Shown piece by piece: positions 36,201-48,478 of a stretch of 64,000 nt of DNA. The position numbers and the translations under genes were made by a program. This DNA comes from Rhododendron vialii. Its lineage: Eukaryota; Streptophyta; Magnoliopsida; Ericales; Ericaceae. The stretch is from NCBI RefSeq assembly GCF_030253575.1, contig NC_080559.1:32545501-32609500 (forward strand). Reading direction: 5' to 3'. Position 1 is the first letter of the stretch, and the number at the start of each line of letters is the position of its first letter. Below the pieces are notes generated by a model that had not been told where the DNA came from, made no database searches, and saw only the letters and a program-made list of their open reading frames with translations.

Positions 36201-39200
36201 CATTCTAGGTACTTAGGACAACAGAGAGGGAGTGTTGGGTTAATTCATTGGGCACATTGTTTTTCTGGAATTCTCAATGGCTTCAACTTTTGACTCAAAC
36301 CATTCATCTTTTGCATCCCTGATCGACCACCCAATGTTCTGTAATCTCTTTATCGTTTTATGCGTGGATGATATGTGTCTTTGTATATTTATACCGAAAC
36401 TCACATAGATAATCTTTATGATGGAACTGAGATGTCCATCTAACGCCCCCTCTTTGTGCTTGTAGAGAAGTTGTTCGCAGCCCTATGGTGGAGGCACAAT
36501 GTTCAGTGCAGCTATGCTTTCCTGTCGAACTGAAAAATGAAACCATGGTATTTAGAGTTTTTAGCTCTATGTTCAAAGGTTGATACTGACTAGGGTTCAC
36601 CAGTAATAGTTTCTGAATTTCTTTTCTTTAAAGATGGTTGTTTCTTGCCTGTTTTTGCGTTTGTCATAGATGGAAGACATTCACTTTGTTGGTTTTCTGA
36701 GCAAACTTCTAGAGACTAAGATTATTCAGGTTCTCCGTTTCAAGTATGGCCAGGTGTGCATGCATGTATTTTGTAGTTGGTTTGGTGTTATTTTCAACTT
36801 TATCTGGGCTGATTCTTTGTACCATGTATTACACTCCAGATATACTCTGCCGGCGTTTCTGTATTCCTTGGTGGTAATAAACCTTCAAGAACTAGTGATG
36901 TTCGTGGGGATATTGGTGTAAATTTCTCTTGTGATCCAGATATCTCCAACACACTGGTATGTTCACCGTACTTGTGTTATTGGTCAATTAAATGAGTGCA
37001 TAATTAACATAGTTGTGCAACATTTGTTGCAGGTGGATCTGGCTTTGGATGAAATATTACGTCTCCAAGAGGAAGGACCTTCAGATGATGATGTTTCAAC
37101 CATACTTGAAATTGAGCAAAGGGCCCATGAAAATGGATTGCAGGTTTGTACAATATCTTTACTTTGATTATTTGTTTTCCAGTTGTTTTCCAAAGCAAAG
37201 AAGAGGGAATTTGAAGGCATCACAGATCAACCCCACATTTGTATTGCCGTGATGCTCTTTATTTTCCTTAGGAGGCCGAACGAAGAACTAACAATCTTGG
37301 ATGTAGTAATAGAAAAATATATTTTGCCTGAGATTGGTGATCTTTGAAGCCCAAATACCTTGTTAGAACAAATAAGCAGAGTGACACCTTGTTAGAACAA
37401 ATAAGCAGAGTGACAAGAAACTTTGCATTGGTACTGTTACTGACCAGTTTAACAGGAAAACTGAAAGGAAGGTTCTAGGATCCGGTTCCGAGTACCCCCT
37501 TAGCTTTGATAGTTGTCCAATCGGGAATAAGAGCAGCCGGCATTCGACGAATGGGAAGCAGCACTGACTCAGAGAGACTGCCTTAGTTAGCTACAGCAGC
37601 GACCAAGATCCCTCGTGGAATATTTTTCGAATGCGAAAGTTCAGTATCCTACGCGATAAAAATGGTTAAAATACCTGAATTGATACTGTGCCTACGACGT
37701 TGAAATTCCAATTTGGAAACAAAATAGAAGAAAGGAGAAAGTTCTGAATGGTTCTGTTAACTGACCAACCTTGTACGTTGGCAAGCACAACTATTGAATA
37801 TTGATACCTTTATGTAAACTAAACTGTACCTTGCTGCTGAAGAGCAAGGATAAACTGGACCAGTTTTCCCTCTCCACTCTAAATAAAAGCTATTCCATGC
37901 TGCTGACTCTTCTCTTTTTGTCTTGCTTTGTGCTCCCTTCGTCTTTCATTTTTAAATTTACTTTTAAATCTTCCCCTTGTCATTCCATCAGATTTCAGTT
38001 GCCAGAGGTTTCTGGTCCTAAATCTAAGCTCTTTTCCCACCTCTTGTTTCAGTTGGCTTCCATAAATTAGACAAAGAAGGAACTAGTAGTCTCAGTTAGG
38101 GTAGTTCATTTGGTTCACATATTAGCTAGTGGTAAAGGCTCACATTAGGCTGTGACAGGAGCCATGAACAATGAACTCGTAGACATTTGTCATGCTTGTT
38201 TTTATTGAGAGAACAGTGAACTCGTAGACAGTTTAGTTTTCACCTGCTGATGCATTGTCGCCTTCATACCTTGGCCATACACAAGTAGGATAAAAGCACC
38301 AATTCTGGTCTCAGACCATTTGATATGCTCTTGCAGGAGAATTACTACTGGTTGGATAGAATTTTACGCAGCTACCAGTCAAGGATCTATACTGGTGACG
38401 TTGGCACTTCTTTTGAGGTTAGTCACAAGGGTCTTGCATTTCTACTGCCTTTTGTTGCATCTGCGTCTAATTAGGTTTCCACAGTAATTTAGTTTTCAGT
38501 ACCTTGTTAGCTATTCTGTTGCTGTCAATCTCACCCATACTATGGTAGAGTCAATCGCCTTTCTTGATAATATGAACAGCAACAAGCAACGGTGAAGTAT
38601 TTTTAAGAACTATTTCGGGGCATGATGAGTGGTCATCTCATGATAACTATCCAAGATTTGTGACTAGACCAGGCCTGTTACGGCAAGTTGGCAACACAAA
38701 GTAGGTTATATTTGATAGGTTGGTATGGCATCAGTAAATCAACATAGCACATAGTTTTTAGGATTTGGTGTCAGATAAAAAAATTCCATCTGTCATTATG
38801 TTGCCTTTTCAACTTTTAAGTTTGCGCCTATCCAATATCTGTTCTTATTTATGCAACTCTCTTACTATGCAATCTACACGCGTACCCAAAAGGATCTCTC
38901 TCCCAAACAAATGCAAGGTAATATATTGGAAGTTTAGAACTTAGCCTGCATTGATGGTTACCTGTTATTGTTGTTGAATCATGGCTGATGTTGCTTCAGA
39001 CCTGATTTTTCCCTCGTTTTGGAAAGAATTGTTTTGGTGGAGATTTGGAGTAGTTTAGTTGTGTGAGTATGTAACTTGAGCAGATTCTTTGTCATGTTCC
39101 ATTAGCTACTACTCCCATTATTAGAATTCTTGCCATCTATATCTAAGCCATTTTTTTCACTTATGTGGGTTCAGAAAAAATTCTTTCTTTCTAGCCTTTA

Positions 39201-39758
39201 ACTTTTCACTGTGGGTGATGATGTTGTGGTGCAGGTTCAAGATGAGGGTCGTTCCAAAGTTAGAAATTCTCTGACCCCGTTAACAGCCCAGTTGGCATTA
39301 CAACGGATACTGCCCTTCCCTTGCAAAAAGCAGTACACTGTAGTGATCCTGATGCCTTGGGCATCTCGTTTTAAGCGGTTAAGGTCATTCATCCGTTCTG
39401 TGCCAAACCATTATGGTAGAGATGCAATGGTTAGTCATATGATTCTTCTGTCATTGTTGTGTACCTATTCGTTTTTGGAAATCTCATTCTCACTTGCCAC
39501 ATGTTGCAAGAGAATTTCATTGAATTTCTTAGACCACCCCATGGATGTCCACTTTTGTCGTTGCTCTTTATTTTATTGGAGTACTTTATATAATTGTATG
39601 ATTCATAGCAATTCACACCTGTAATTGATTTCTGGAAATCTACAATCTCTCACGTCTCTTTTCATGTGTGGTGGCGGCAGATTTTAGCAGGCATCGCTGG
39701 CTTGACGGTTATGGTTCTTAGTTTGTGGAGATATTCAAGGAGTACCCTCAAATCGTAA
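30229..39758 (+). CDS. M16 family zinc protease, PQQL-like (1,009 aa, 21 exons)
   Basis: Twenty-one exons join in frame: 30229-30437, 31761-32007, 32085-32210, 32449-32586, 32686-32820, 32952-33209, 33281-33418, 33516-33585, 33678-33891, 34128-34233, 34394-34627, 35238-35402, 35485-35634, 35741-35832, 36466-36547, 36670-36753, 36840-36956, 37033-37143, 38337-38417, 39235-39429 and 39681-39758. The zinc site of inverted type, HIVEH, is at about residues 83-87 (GVAHIVEHLAFSATKKY). The downstream helix EKERGAVMEEYRGN should supply the third ligand. Two M16-type halves follow (YHLHNMAVIAVGDF, then FKDPSSFTVVIVGNID in the second). The C-terminus ILAGIAGLTVMVLSLWRYSR is a likely membrane anchor. 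This matches plant PQQL-like insulinase-family proteins, whose physiological substrate is not known. All introns are GT-AG. Intron 18 is long (1.2 kb) and holds a short tandem duplication. Confidence 0.92.
37359..37415 (+). repeat. 28-bp tandem duplication in intron 18 of the M16 protease
   Basis: CTTGTTAGAACAAATAAGCA and its continuation AGAGTGACA occur twice back to back without visible change, so the duplication is recent. Confidence 0.85.
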
Positions 39759-39759
39759 G

Positions 39760-40620
39760 AGTACATATGTTAAATGAGGTTTAAACAACTAGATTACCAA
39801 ATGATGGAAGAGCACATATCCATTCATTCAATCTGTGAGTCGGAACTGCTGAGGAATGCTATCGATGGTTCTGTTAAGAGGAACAGCTCTGACTTGGAAT
39901 TTCATTGTCGGATCAATTTTGATAAAATTTATTCATTGCTAAAGCAACAGTGTTCTTAATTTATTACTACAACCGTTCACAAGATTTAGAATTATGGTCT
40001 CCCTTGTACCAGTAGAATAGTGAAGAGCACTTCATCGGGCGCTCTCTTCTGTTGTAATATTAGTATGTTACGCCTCGTTATAATAAAATCGATTGGAAGT
40101 TTCAAATTGATTCTATTTGAAATCGACCTATCTATTCACCATCTTTTGGGAGAAACTGCTTCAATTGTAACCTATGATGTTGTTTTTATTTTCTGTTCTC
40201 GTTTTAGAGAGCACTTGTTCAGATATCTATAATATGTCCCTGGCACGGTTCATAAAAAGCACACTAACCATTCAATTTTCTACACTTCATTAAGAGTTCA
40301 ACAGGCCAAATCTTACCGAAAGCAAGAATTGATCGTAAGTTATTTGAGTCTTTCATTCTATATCTTAAATGGTTGGTGTAGTGTCTGTTGTTTTTTTTTT
40401 TAATTGGCAAAAAAAGTTACTACTACTTGGACGTAAAAGGGCGTATCCAAGTGCATGAAGCTTCCACATATTTTGAATTTAGAAAAAAGTTAAACGTAGG
40501 AGCTTTACTCTTGCAAACAAAGTGTTTCTGAGATTTACCAGTAAGACATCCAAAATAATACTAGTATTTACATCAAATCGGAATGTACAGATAAAAAAAC
40601 ATCAAATCAAATCAGAATGT
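39760..40620. other. Intergenic spacer, 3' flank of the M16 protease
   Basis: AT-rich sequence without a recognisable gene. The 3' UTR of the protease gene probably extends some way into it. Confidence 0.6.
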
Positions 40621-40632
40621 ACATTACTATAC

Positions 40633-40857
40633 TAATACGATGCACCAAAGAGCTTGTAGTCCAGCAGTTATCTCCGGATCCTCCCGTACTCAGCCTCTCA
40701 CAAGGGAGATCAAGGTTCGAGTCTCAACAAAGGCGTTTGGGATTCAGAGTTATGGACAAACTTCTGGATCCCCTATGGACTAACCCACTAACCCTCTCAC
40801 CCCGGCTAACCTCCCACCAATATATACAATATATTAGGAAAGAACAAAAAAAACAGG
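40633..40857 (+). mobile_element. tRNA-derived SINE upstream of eL31
   Basis: A box A-like segment (TTGTAGTCCAGCAGTTATCTCC) is followed about 30 bp later by a clear box B, AAGGTTCGAGTCTC (near 40711-40724). Then comes a body ending in AACCTCCCACC...ATATATTAGGAAAG and an A-rich tail. The family differs from the SINE at 13.4 kb. I could not fix a clear target duplication; ACGATGCACCA and AGGATGCTACA at the two sides may be a worn one. Confidence 0.65.
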
Positions 40858-40865
40858 ATGCTACA

Positions 40866-40964
40866 AGGTTGGGCCTTGGTAAAAACAATACCAGGCCAGG
40901 CCCAAACCAACCCAAATACTGCTTATGGTCCAAATACTGCTAGGGTATACGATTAGGGTTTTGC
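40866..40964 (+). promoter_or_regulatory. Site II and telo-box motifs of the eL31 promoter
   Basis: TTGGGCCTT (about 40868) and AGGCCCAAAC (about 40896) are site II (TGGGCY) motifs in both orientations. TTAGGGTTT (about 40953) is a telo-box. This combination is characteristic of plant ribosomal protein promoters. The motifs begin immediately after the SINE tail. Confidence 0.65.
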
Positions 40965-41033
40965 CATCTCGTCCATTTTAATTAACTCGACTTTCGCCTC
41001 CTCTCCGCTCCGTCCTCCGAACCCACAGGTCTG

Positions 41034-41064
<31 letters not shown>

Positions 41065-41198
41065 AATCTTTATCTTTGTTGTTTCGTAATTGATTCTTCG
41101 TACATAGAAGATCTAAGTTAATTACACGAAGTAAAGCTAGGGCCTCGTTTGTGCAGCAGGCATAGCTGAGGAGTGAGCTAAGAGAGAAAAGAGCGAAA

Positions 41199-42854
41199 AT
41201 GGTGGACAAGACGAAAGGAAGAAAGGAAGAGGTGGTGACCAGGGAGTACACCATCAACCTCCACAAGCGTCTGCACGGCTGGTACACACACCAATCTCTC
41301 TTCCGTCGAACCGCATGAGTTATATGTATCGATGTACTTGAGTCCGATTTTGTTTGCCTTTTGAGTTTGCTGCTTGGTTGTATCCGTTACCGCGATGATG
41401 AATTGGCTCACTATTTTACGCATTTCATCAAATGTTTTTTAGTTGCTGAGGAAAGGTCCAACTTTCCGATTGTAATTTAGGTTCAGGAAGATGTCTTCGA
41501 ATGTGTTTGGTTGAAGGTGAATAGGTGATCACTTGATATTTGTTGTGTTTTTCATATTGATGCAGTGTATTTGCCTCTGGGATGGCAATGGGGCAGGTCA
41601 GAGTCGGATTTACAGTCTCCTGTCCCTGCCCAGTTCTTTATCGGTGCGGAGTGGGACCGGGAAAAAATCGGGGAGATGCACCGGGGTTGGGAATAATTGG
41701 GTCCTGTTCACTGTTGTAATTCTCACTAACTTTGTTCTTTCAGAGTGTTTGGCTAAGAAAACAAGATTTTGATGAGTGATGAGAGTTAAAAGATATATAC
41801 ATTGCAGGGAATCAAATACCACCCCCACTCCCACCCCCATTTGCTTATCAGATCGGGGATACCCTCACGGATCGGGGCGGGGAGGTTGGATATGGGGACG
41901 GGATGGAGGAAGTTGTCATCCCCTAGCCTCAAACAAATGTACTCTGCTGTTTTAACTGTAGGAGATCCACTCCTCTGTGTTGGAGTGGGGGGCACGTCTG
42001 GACACATGTTTCTGTATTTTGCTTATAAAGAACGTTTGAAAAGGTTGACACTTGGGCGTTAGCGTTTGACGTGGTCAATGTCTACTTTTTGTCTCCTTCG
42101 TGTATATTCCTATGCATCGCAAGCTGAAAGGGTCTGAAGATGGGATTCTTATATCGAGCCATAAGAATATAGCTCATTTATTCTCTGCATGCTGGTCGTT
42201 GCATGGAAAACCTCCTTGGGTGTCTAAGCAACTGTGTCAATAGACTGAAGAAACAACCTTGCACTGTTTGATATGTCTCATTCTTTTCTGTACAAAACTA
42301 TGCCTGGTAGTGGTGCATATTATCGACAATTGCACGATGGTGGTTGTATTGCAGTCTTCTGTACTGTGTTTGCAGCTTTTTGTATGCTTCTATGCACATT
42401 TCTTTTGCCTTTTTTTTTTTTTGTTTCAGTCGTTAAAATGCCTATAATTTGAGAGAACGTTGAAGCATCATGTAAAGAACTATCTTGAAACCATTAAATT
42501 AGTATGATTTGTTCTGTGCTATGAAGAGAAAGGATATCTCATGTGTTATAATGTATTATCATTGATAATAACAGCACATTCAAGAAGAAGGCTCCTAAAG
42601 CCATAAAGGAGATCAGGAAATTTGCACAGAATGCCATGGGTACAAAGGATGTGAGAGTGGACGTCAAGTTGAACAAGTACGTCTGGAGCAGGGGTATCCG
42701 AAGTGTCCCGAGGCGGGTTAGGGTTCGCATTGCCCGCAAGAGAAATGATGATGAAGATGCAAAGGAAGAGCTGTACTCTCTCGTCACCGTTGCTGAAATC
42801 CCAACAGAAGGGCTGAAGGGGCTTGGCACCAAGGTCATCGAAGAAGACGATTGA
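41199..42854 (+). CDS. RPL31: 60S ribosomal protein eL31 (120 aa, 2 exons)
   Basis: Exons 41199-41281 and 42575-42854 join in frame. The protein reads [20 protein letters not shown]...[26 protein letters not shown]...[20 protein letters not shown]...[15 protein letters not shown]...[15 protein letters not shown]...EEDD, which is the full eL31 sequence pattern at the usual length. It is a cytosolic large-subunit protein near the peptide exit tunnel. A non-coding first exon ending near 41028 at CCCACAG|GT and a 5' UTR intron with a CT repeat are plausible. The 1.3-kb coding intron holds a G-rich segment (41570-41980) of unknown, possibly transposon, origin. Confidence 0.96.
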
Positions 42855-42859
42855 TTACC

Positions 42860-44270
42860 TTCCTGCCATATTCAGCGCTAATGATACATGAGAATTTTGG
42901 GTAGTGTTGAGAGTACAAGACTGGTTTTGTTTTCTGATATTTGATGCATTATTGGTTTGAGCATGGCACAGACTTCGGTGGTTTGGTTGTAGTAATACAT
43001 TATGTTAGTGCTTCTGTTTTGGCATGACTTTCTTCTTCAACCCGTTTAAAGGGTAGCTACCATTCCCAATATGTCTCTTCTGCTCTTGCCACTTGTGGTT
43101 CTAAAGAAAATGCAGTTGTCCTCTGCTTTGTTTTCAGTTTGGTGATGCATGGTTTTTTTTTTTTTAATCCAATGATGCATGTTCTTAGTTGCATCAGGTT
43201 GCATAAGAGAGGTCCCATTTTGTTTGTCCTTTTTTGATGTTCGTGTCAGTTTTCAATAAATCTCTAAAAAAATGAAATATGAATATTGTTTGATAGTTCT
43301 CGATTAAGTCTATAATACGAAATTTTTAAAATTATGAAAAGCATTGTAGATTGGGACATAAGCGTTTAAAGAACGACACCAATAACAAAAATGGACAAAC
43401 GAAATGGGACGGCGGGAGTTTGCAGTTTTAAATCTTGTGATAGGAAAGATTGAAAAGAAAATTCTTGTATGTGCAAAAAATAGAAAGTTGGCATATATGG
43501 AGCTGAGCCTGAAATGTGTTTATTTCATTGCTCCTATGTTCCCCCTACTCTTCACCATAATATTTGTGGAGATAACTTTGAAGAAATATTAGCAATGACC
43601 GTTGCCCGGTTGTAAAATGAAGAAAGCTGCTTGGGATGAAGTGCCTCGAGATGACTAATTTCAGAAGCCAGTCGAGATTGTAGGTGTTTTTTAATATAAA
43701 TGGGATGATCTTGTTCGTTAAAAGAGACGAGCTGAATAATGTTTTCAACCTCATTGATGTGGTGAGATTCTCAAATTTCACTCAATTAGTAGCCACTTGG
43801 ATGCTAAGTTAAACCAAGCTAATCAACAAAAGTTATGCAACCAAGTGCAACCTTATTCTTAAGCCCAATCATTGAGCAACCCTGCTTGCCAGCCAGCTCA
43901 TCTTGTCTGGAAGCACTGGTAGACACCCAGAATTTTTCGAGAAATACACAGAGGTTCAAGAAGTCGTGATGCTAACTGTTACAATCAAAAGTGATCCCAG
44001 CTGAGGAAGATGGGGAAACAGGACATCAACCAAACAAACGTGTATCCCTATTGCAGAAGAAGCTTTTGCATTTTCGCATGCACCAAAGGAAAAATACTTG
44101 ACTAGCCAATCTGCAGCAGCAGAATTGAAGATGAGAACACAGGTTTCCTTATCTGTACAAACCGATTGCACGTTAACCATTCGTGAACCATGAGATTTAC
44201 ATGTCATTTCCCAAAACCACAGTGACTATTAGACCGCACCTATCTACCTCGTTCCTTTCTGTATAGGTTG
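42860..44270. other. Intergenic spacer between convergent genes
   Basis: This contains the 3' flank of eL31 and of the membrane-protein gene on the opposite strand. The sequence is AT-rich and I see no further gene. Confidence 0.6.
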
Positions 44271-44278
44271 GAAGACTT

Positions 44279-47200
44279 CTACATCGCTTTATAAGCATAC
44301 ATGTAGCCTCGAAGCTTTTTTACTTCTTCAGATGACTCGTCAAGCAGATGGTCCACATACAGGCAAATTCCAGCTCCACTGCAATTTTGAAGTATGAGTA
44401 GGACTTTCGATTTAAGTAGTCTTATTCATGAAAACATTGGTGCATAAGAGGACGTACCATAGAGGCCCCAAGGGTAGCCAGACAACATCCCACCTGAACC
44501 TCGGCAATCTACACAAACAAATGTGAGGTAAATTTCTCTTAGTTATTTTTGTTTTGGAAGTAATTGTGATCCGGCTAGATTGTCAACATTTTTTAAGAGG
44601 ACAACAATCCATTTCTTGGCATAACTGATTTACCTCGACATGTGATACAACCAGAATACAGCCACAGAAAGGCCACCAAAGCAGGAATACCAAAGCCATC
44701 TTCTGTGATATTTTGAATCAATAAGTAGCCCAGCAATAGCTATTGAACACGCTGCAACAGCTGCCCAATCTGTCAAATGACTGCAGTTAGTGAGACATTC
44801 TTTAAGACCATACCTAACTTCCACAACCATCTAAGATATGCAATCTTTGGTGGGCATCTCTTTTGACTACTAAAGTAAATGGCCCAACTTTTAGAACAGT
44901 ACTTGCAAAATATACCCCCAGTCACTTTGTTTGGTTTTGAGAAAAAAATTAGATGTACTTAGTGGTAGTGTGTGGAGAGAGATAAATAAACTTATTGAGA
45001 ACCGTGCAGAGAGTAAATTTTTTTTGTCAAAACTTGTAAAAGAACAAAGTGACATGTATGCTTATCAGACATTATGATATCACAACCTATACATATACAA
45101 GGCGATAACATTTCCTGACATGTTTGCTCAGCGATCACTGTTCTTTCACAACCTGTACATGCTAATAAAGCGATGTAGAAGTCTTCCAAATCAGACATTC
45201 TGATATCACAACTCACTAGTTTGGGAACAGTGATCTCTGTTTGTAAAAGGTTGATAAGTGATCTTCACTAGTTTGAGTAACACATTTTGTACCGAGTGTA
45301 CCAACTAATCAACTACACAGCAACCCCAAACTTCGTTTTACTAACATCCTGTGATGGCATATTGTGCTCACAATCGAAGGAACAGGCACGAAAAAGGTGA
45401 CACATTATGCAGAGAAGGAAAAAAAAGTCCAAAACCTTCATAGATCTAGACTCGCTGACAAATGTTATACCCGTAACAAATGTAAAGATGAGTATCACGA
45501 TAAAGGGGAGACAAAGCCAGTAAATGATTCACGTCACATTGATTAGAAAGAATGGACTGAAGTGGCGCAGGAACATAACCCCAAATCATACTTGTCCCAA
45601 CTCCCACACACAGAGCATTAACTAGCTGAGCAAAATATGAAGGAACAGGCCAATCAATTCAACTAAAGATCAGAAATGTGTCACATTAGAGAAGTCTGCC
45701 CAAGTGAAAGGTGTGGTGAAATAATGAGTGAACCACTGCCTTTTGAACATGCTGATGAAGCTAAATGTTTTTCTAACAAGCTGATGGAACTTGTAATGAC
45801 TTTTTAAAACTATTTCAATCTATTTTGCAATATGTGAATCAAAGAAGACAACAAATATTTTCGAAACTTAATGCCTTAACATCTCAGTTAGGATTGGATG
45901 GAGAAGAAACTAAGTAAATAGGGAAAGTGGAAAACAAACCTGCAGATATCACGATCCATGAGTCAACCTCCTCCATGAAGTAAGCATGATAACGCTGTTC
46001 ACCAAAGGACAACAAACATAGTTCAGTCACACTAGCACAACAATAGACGAAACTATCTATTGCACGCTGCAATAATCAAGTTAGTGCTTCCTTCAACTGT
46101 GGCCATCTCTCCAGAGTCAAGGGTAACCATTAAAGTAGGATTGACCCAAAACAAATACAGCTATAAATTCCTACTAAGAAAAATACAACCATAAGTAAAT
46201 AGCCAGCTATGATTTTCCTAGGCCTACTACTACGTAAAGCTTCTTGCCCTATGAAAGAGGTAGCATACTAACAATATATTGAAAATATAAGTAATACTAG
46301 AAAATAGCTCACATCTAATACAGGCTGGACATGGGGGGAAAAGGCAACCATAAATGAACCCGAATGCTTCTATGTATTGTGCTAATAAGGTCCTACAACT
46401 GCATTTTTTGATTGACTGATTTAGAACATCCATGAGGTAGTCATTGATGACGCAATACTAGATATTTCACTAATCTCAGGTCATCTTTGACTTGTCGGGC
46501 TAATAATAAGAGAGCACGTAATGAGTAATCCTACCTGACTACTAGTGAGGTGAATGCTAAGTACTAATGCCCTATTCCCAAGTATTGTCAGTCCAATTTC
46601 TTTTTATCACTAAAAGAAAAGACAGTCCACTTGATATTGTAATCCAATGACTCCAATGTAGCGAGAATAGTTGTCCAACAGATACGTAATCCCTTCTCTA
46701 GTTGTTACATTCAAACTCCACAAATGCAGTCCACTTGATATTGTAGTCCAATCTTATGTTCAACCCCGACAATCAATCAGGCCCTCGGTACCCGACTACC
46801 CGTTTTGCACTAACTAGCTGTCTCCAAATTTAAACCATTGCACAAAGTACATTCCACTAGAAACTGATAAATAAATACAAAGGCTATACTGAGTTGGAGG
46901 CTGAAAATTTGAGAATACCAGTTCCCAGGAGACAAAGCCTGTTGATAAGAGACCATGTAATGAGTAATCCCACCGGACTAACAGTGAGGTGACTACTAAG
47001 GGTGCGTTTCCGCTTTCCGCTATATTATTGGACTACATGCTAATGACAATAGTCAAGTTGTTCCCGCTAAACAGTACTTTAGTTGATGTAGATGAGGAGA
47101 ATGACCTATCTAGAAATCCGTAAAAACATGAGTTTTTGACCATTTAGTCTTTATGGTTTAGCGGGAACCCCCCTAAATACTAATGCCACATTCCCAAGGA

Positions 47201-47914
47201 ATTGTCCATCCAGTGTATTGAGAAAAGTATACGAAATCCCTTCTCCAATTGTGGCATTCAAACTCCACGAATGCAGTCCACTGGATCTTGTAATACAACC
47301 CAGTGTTTAACCCGGACAATCAGTCATGCCATTGGTACAAGTTTCACTCAACCATACCACAAAAAGTATCTTCCACTGGAAAGTGAAAAACACATAAGAA
47401 GGCCATATAGAGTTGGAGGGTGAAAATTTGAGAATACCAGTTCCCAAGGAGACAAAGCCTGTTGATAGATTGAGTAGATGAGAAACCCAGAGTAACAACA
47501 CAGAATGGCTGCAAACACTCCCTACAAGCATTCACCCGCATTATTCTAACAGACACATGCATACATAATCCCAATAATCAAGTTGAATAAATCAGAGCAA
47601 ATGATTTGCAGAACATACCCTCCATAAACGAGAATGTTGAGCTTGATTCTTTTCGAGCGACCGAACCAACTCCTCTTGCTCTGTGGTGTCAAACAGACTA
47701 AATTAACTATCAGTTATCTCCAATTAAAACCCTTATCCCATTTCAGCTAAAAACATATAAACAGCTGCTTTCTTCTCTCCTCTTTTCTAATTTCACAAAT
47801 CAGGTTTCATTAGAGATTCATCTCAGTTGAAGATTTTTCCATTTTTCTCTTAGCATAATACAATTTGCAAATGCTATCGCGTGTGCCTAGTATAGTTATG
47901 TGTTTGCATATGTA

Positions 47915-47950
<36 letters not shown>

Positions 47951-48054
47951 TGGGTGTCAATGGGATGGAAATCGTCGCGAGTGGGAAGAGAGAGTCGGTC
48001 GTCGTCCCCATCTCCATCGCCCGATTTCTTCCATTTTCTCGCCAGCTTCTTCAT
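44279..48054 (-). CDS. Small multi-pass membrane protein of unknown function (197 aa, 7 exons)
   Basis: Exons 48054-47949, 47680-47619, 47521-47438, 45994-45940, 44769-44634, 44508-44458 and 44378-44279 join in frame. The protein starts with a basic then acidic hydrophilic segment (MKKLARKWKKSGDGDGDDD), then QEELVRSLEKNQAQHSRLWR. Three hydrophobic helices follow: FAAILCCYSGFLIYSIYQQ (about residues 58-76), WAAVAACSIAIAGLLI and WLWYSCFGGLSVAVFWLYHM. The tail is soluble and charged (DHLLDESSEEVKKLRGYMYA). It is conserved in plants as an uncharacterised transmembrane protein; I assign no function. The ATG at 48054 follows a CT-rich leader. A 365-bp MITE begins about 60 bp above the ATG. Intron 3 contains a tandem duplication, and intron 4 an inverted fragment of the last exon. 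Confidence 0.8.
45159..45189 (+). repeat. Inverted copy of the terminal exon end of the membrane-protein gene
   Basis: Thirty of 31 bases match the complement of 44268-44298, including the stop codon region (ATAAAGCGATGTAGAAGTCT). It lies in intron 4 of the same gene, so one primary transcript would contain both complementary strands. Confidence 0.8.
46506..47460. repeat. Tandem duplication in intron 3 of the membrane-protein gene
   Basis: Unit 1 (about 46506-46940) and unit 2 (about 46941-47460) share ordered blocks: GTAATGAGTAATCC, GTGAGGTGA, TACTAATGCC, TTCAAACTCCAC, ATGCAGTCCACT, GAAAATTTGAGAATACCAGT. Unit 1 therefore ends with a second copy of the exon 3 donor and about 25 bp of exon 3. 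Unit 2 also carries a MITE that unit 1 lacks. Confidence 0.8.
47000..47173. mobile_element. Tourist/PIF-like MITE with TAA target duplication
   Basis: The termini GGGTGCGTTTCCGCT and (complement) GGGGGGTTCCCGCT are inverted repeats. TAA flanks both sides (46997-46999 and 47174-47176). The homologous spot in the neighbouring duplicated unit reads GCTAAGTACTAATGCC without the element, which acts as an empty site. TAA duplication and a GGG-start fit PIF/Harbinger. Confidence 0.8.
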
Positions 48055-48113
48055 CGCTCTCTCTCTCTCCCTCTCCTCTCCTCTCCTCTCCTCGAAGCTA
48101 ATGATATGGGTAC

Positions 48114-48478
48114 CAGTAATGCTACACACACAGATTTTGTGCACAGATTTTTTGTGGGGCTCACTACGGGTCCCACACAAATAATCCGAACCGTTCATTA
48201 AATGTAAAACATTTTTTCAAAGGCCCCCGAAAAAATTCAGCTCAATCCGATACTCATAAATGCTTGATTTAATCATTTAACTTTTCATTCAAATCTCAGG
48301 ATAATGAAAAGTTAAATGATTGAATCAAAGACTTATAGATATCAGATTGAGCTGATTTTTTGCGAGGGCCCTTGAAAAAACGTTTGACATTTAATGAACG
48401 GCTCGGATTATTTGTGTGAGACCCGTAGTAAGCCCCACAAAAAATCTGTGCACAAAATCTGTATGGGTAGCATTACTG
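48114..48478. mobile_element. Palindromic Mutator-like MITE in the 5' region of the membrane-protein gene
   Basis: Inverted arms start CAGTAATGCTAC, contain ACAGATTTTGTGCACAGATT and extend close to the centre near 48290, so the whole element can fold back on itself. The 9-bp flanks TATGGGTAC (48105-48113) and TATGGCTAC (48479-48487) differ by one base. A 9-bp target duplication is typical of Mutator-like elements. The left flank begins 51 bp above the ATG at 48054. Confidence 0.85.

Noticed and set aside
41570-41990. G-rich segment in the eL31 intron as a separate transposon
   Set aside because: It looks unlike the rest of the intron, but I found neither terminal repeats nor a target duplication, so it is mentioned only in the gene entry.
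47900-48184. Open frames through the GA/CT repeat at the start of the membrane-protein gene
   Set aside because: They are low-complexity translations opposite exon 1 and its CT-rich leader.
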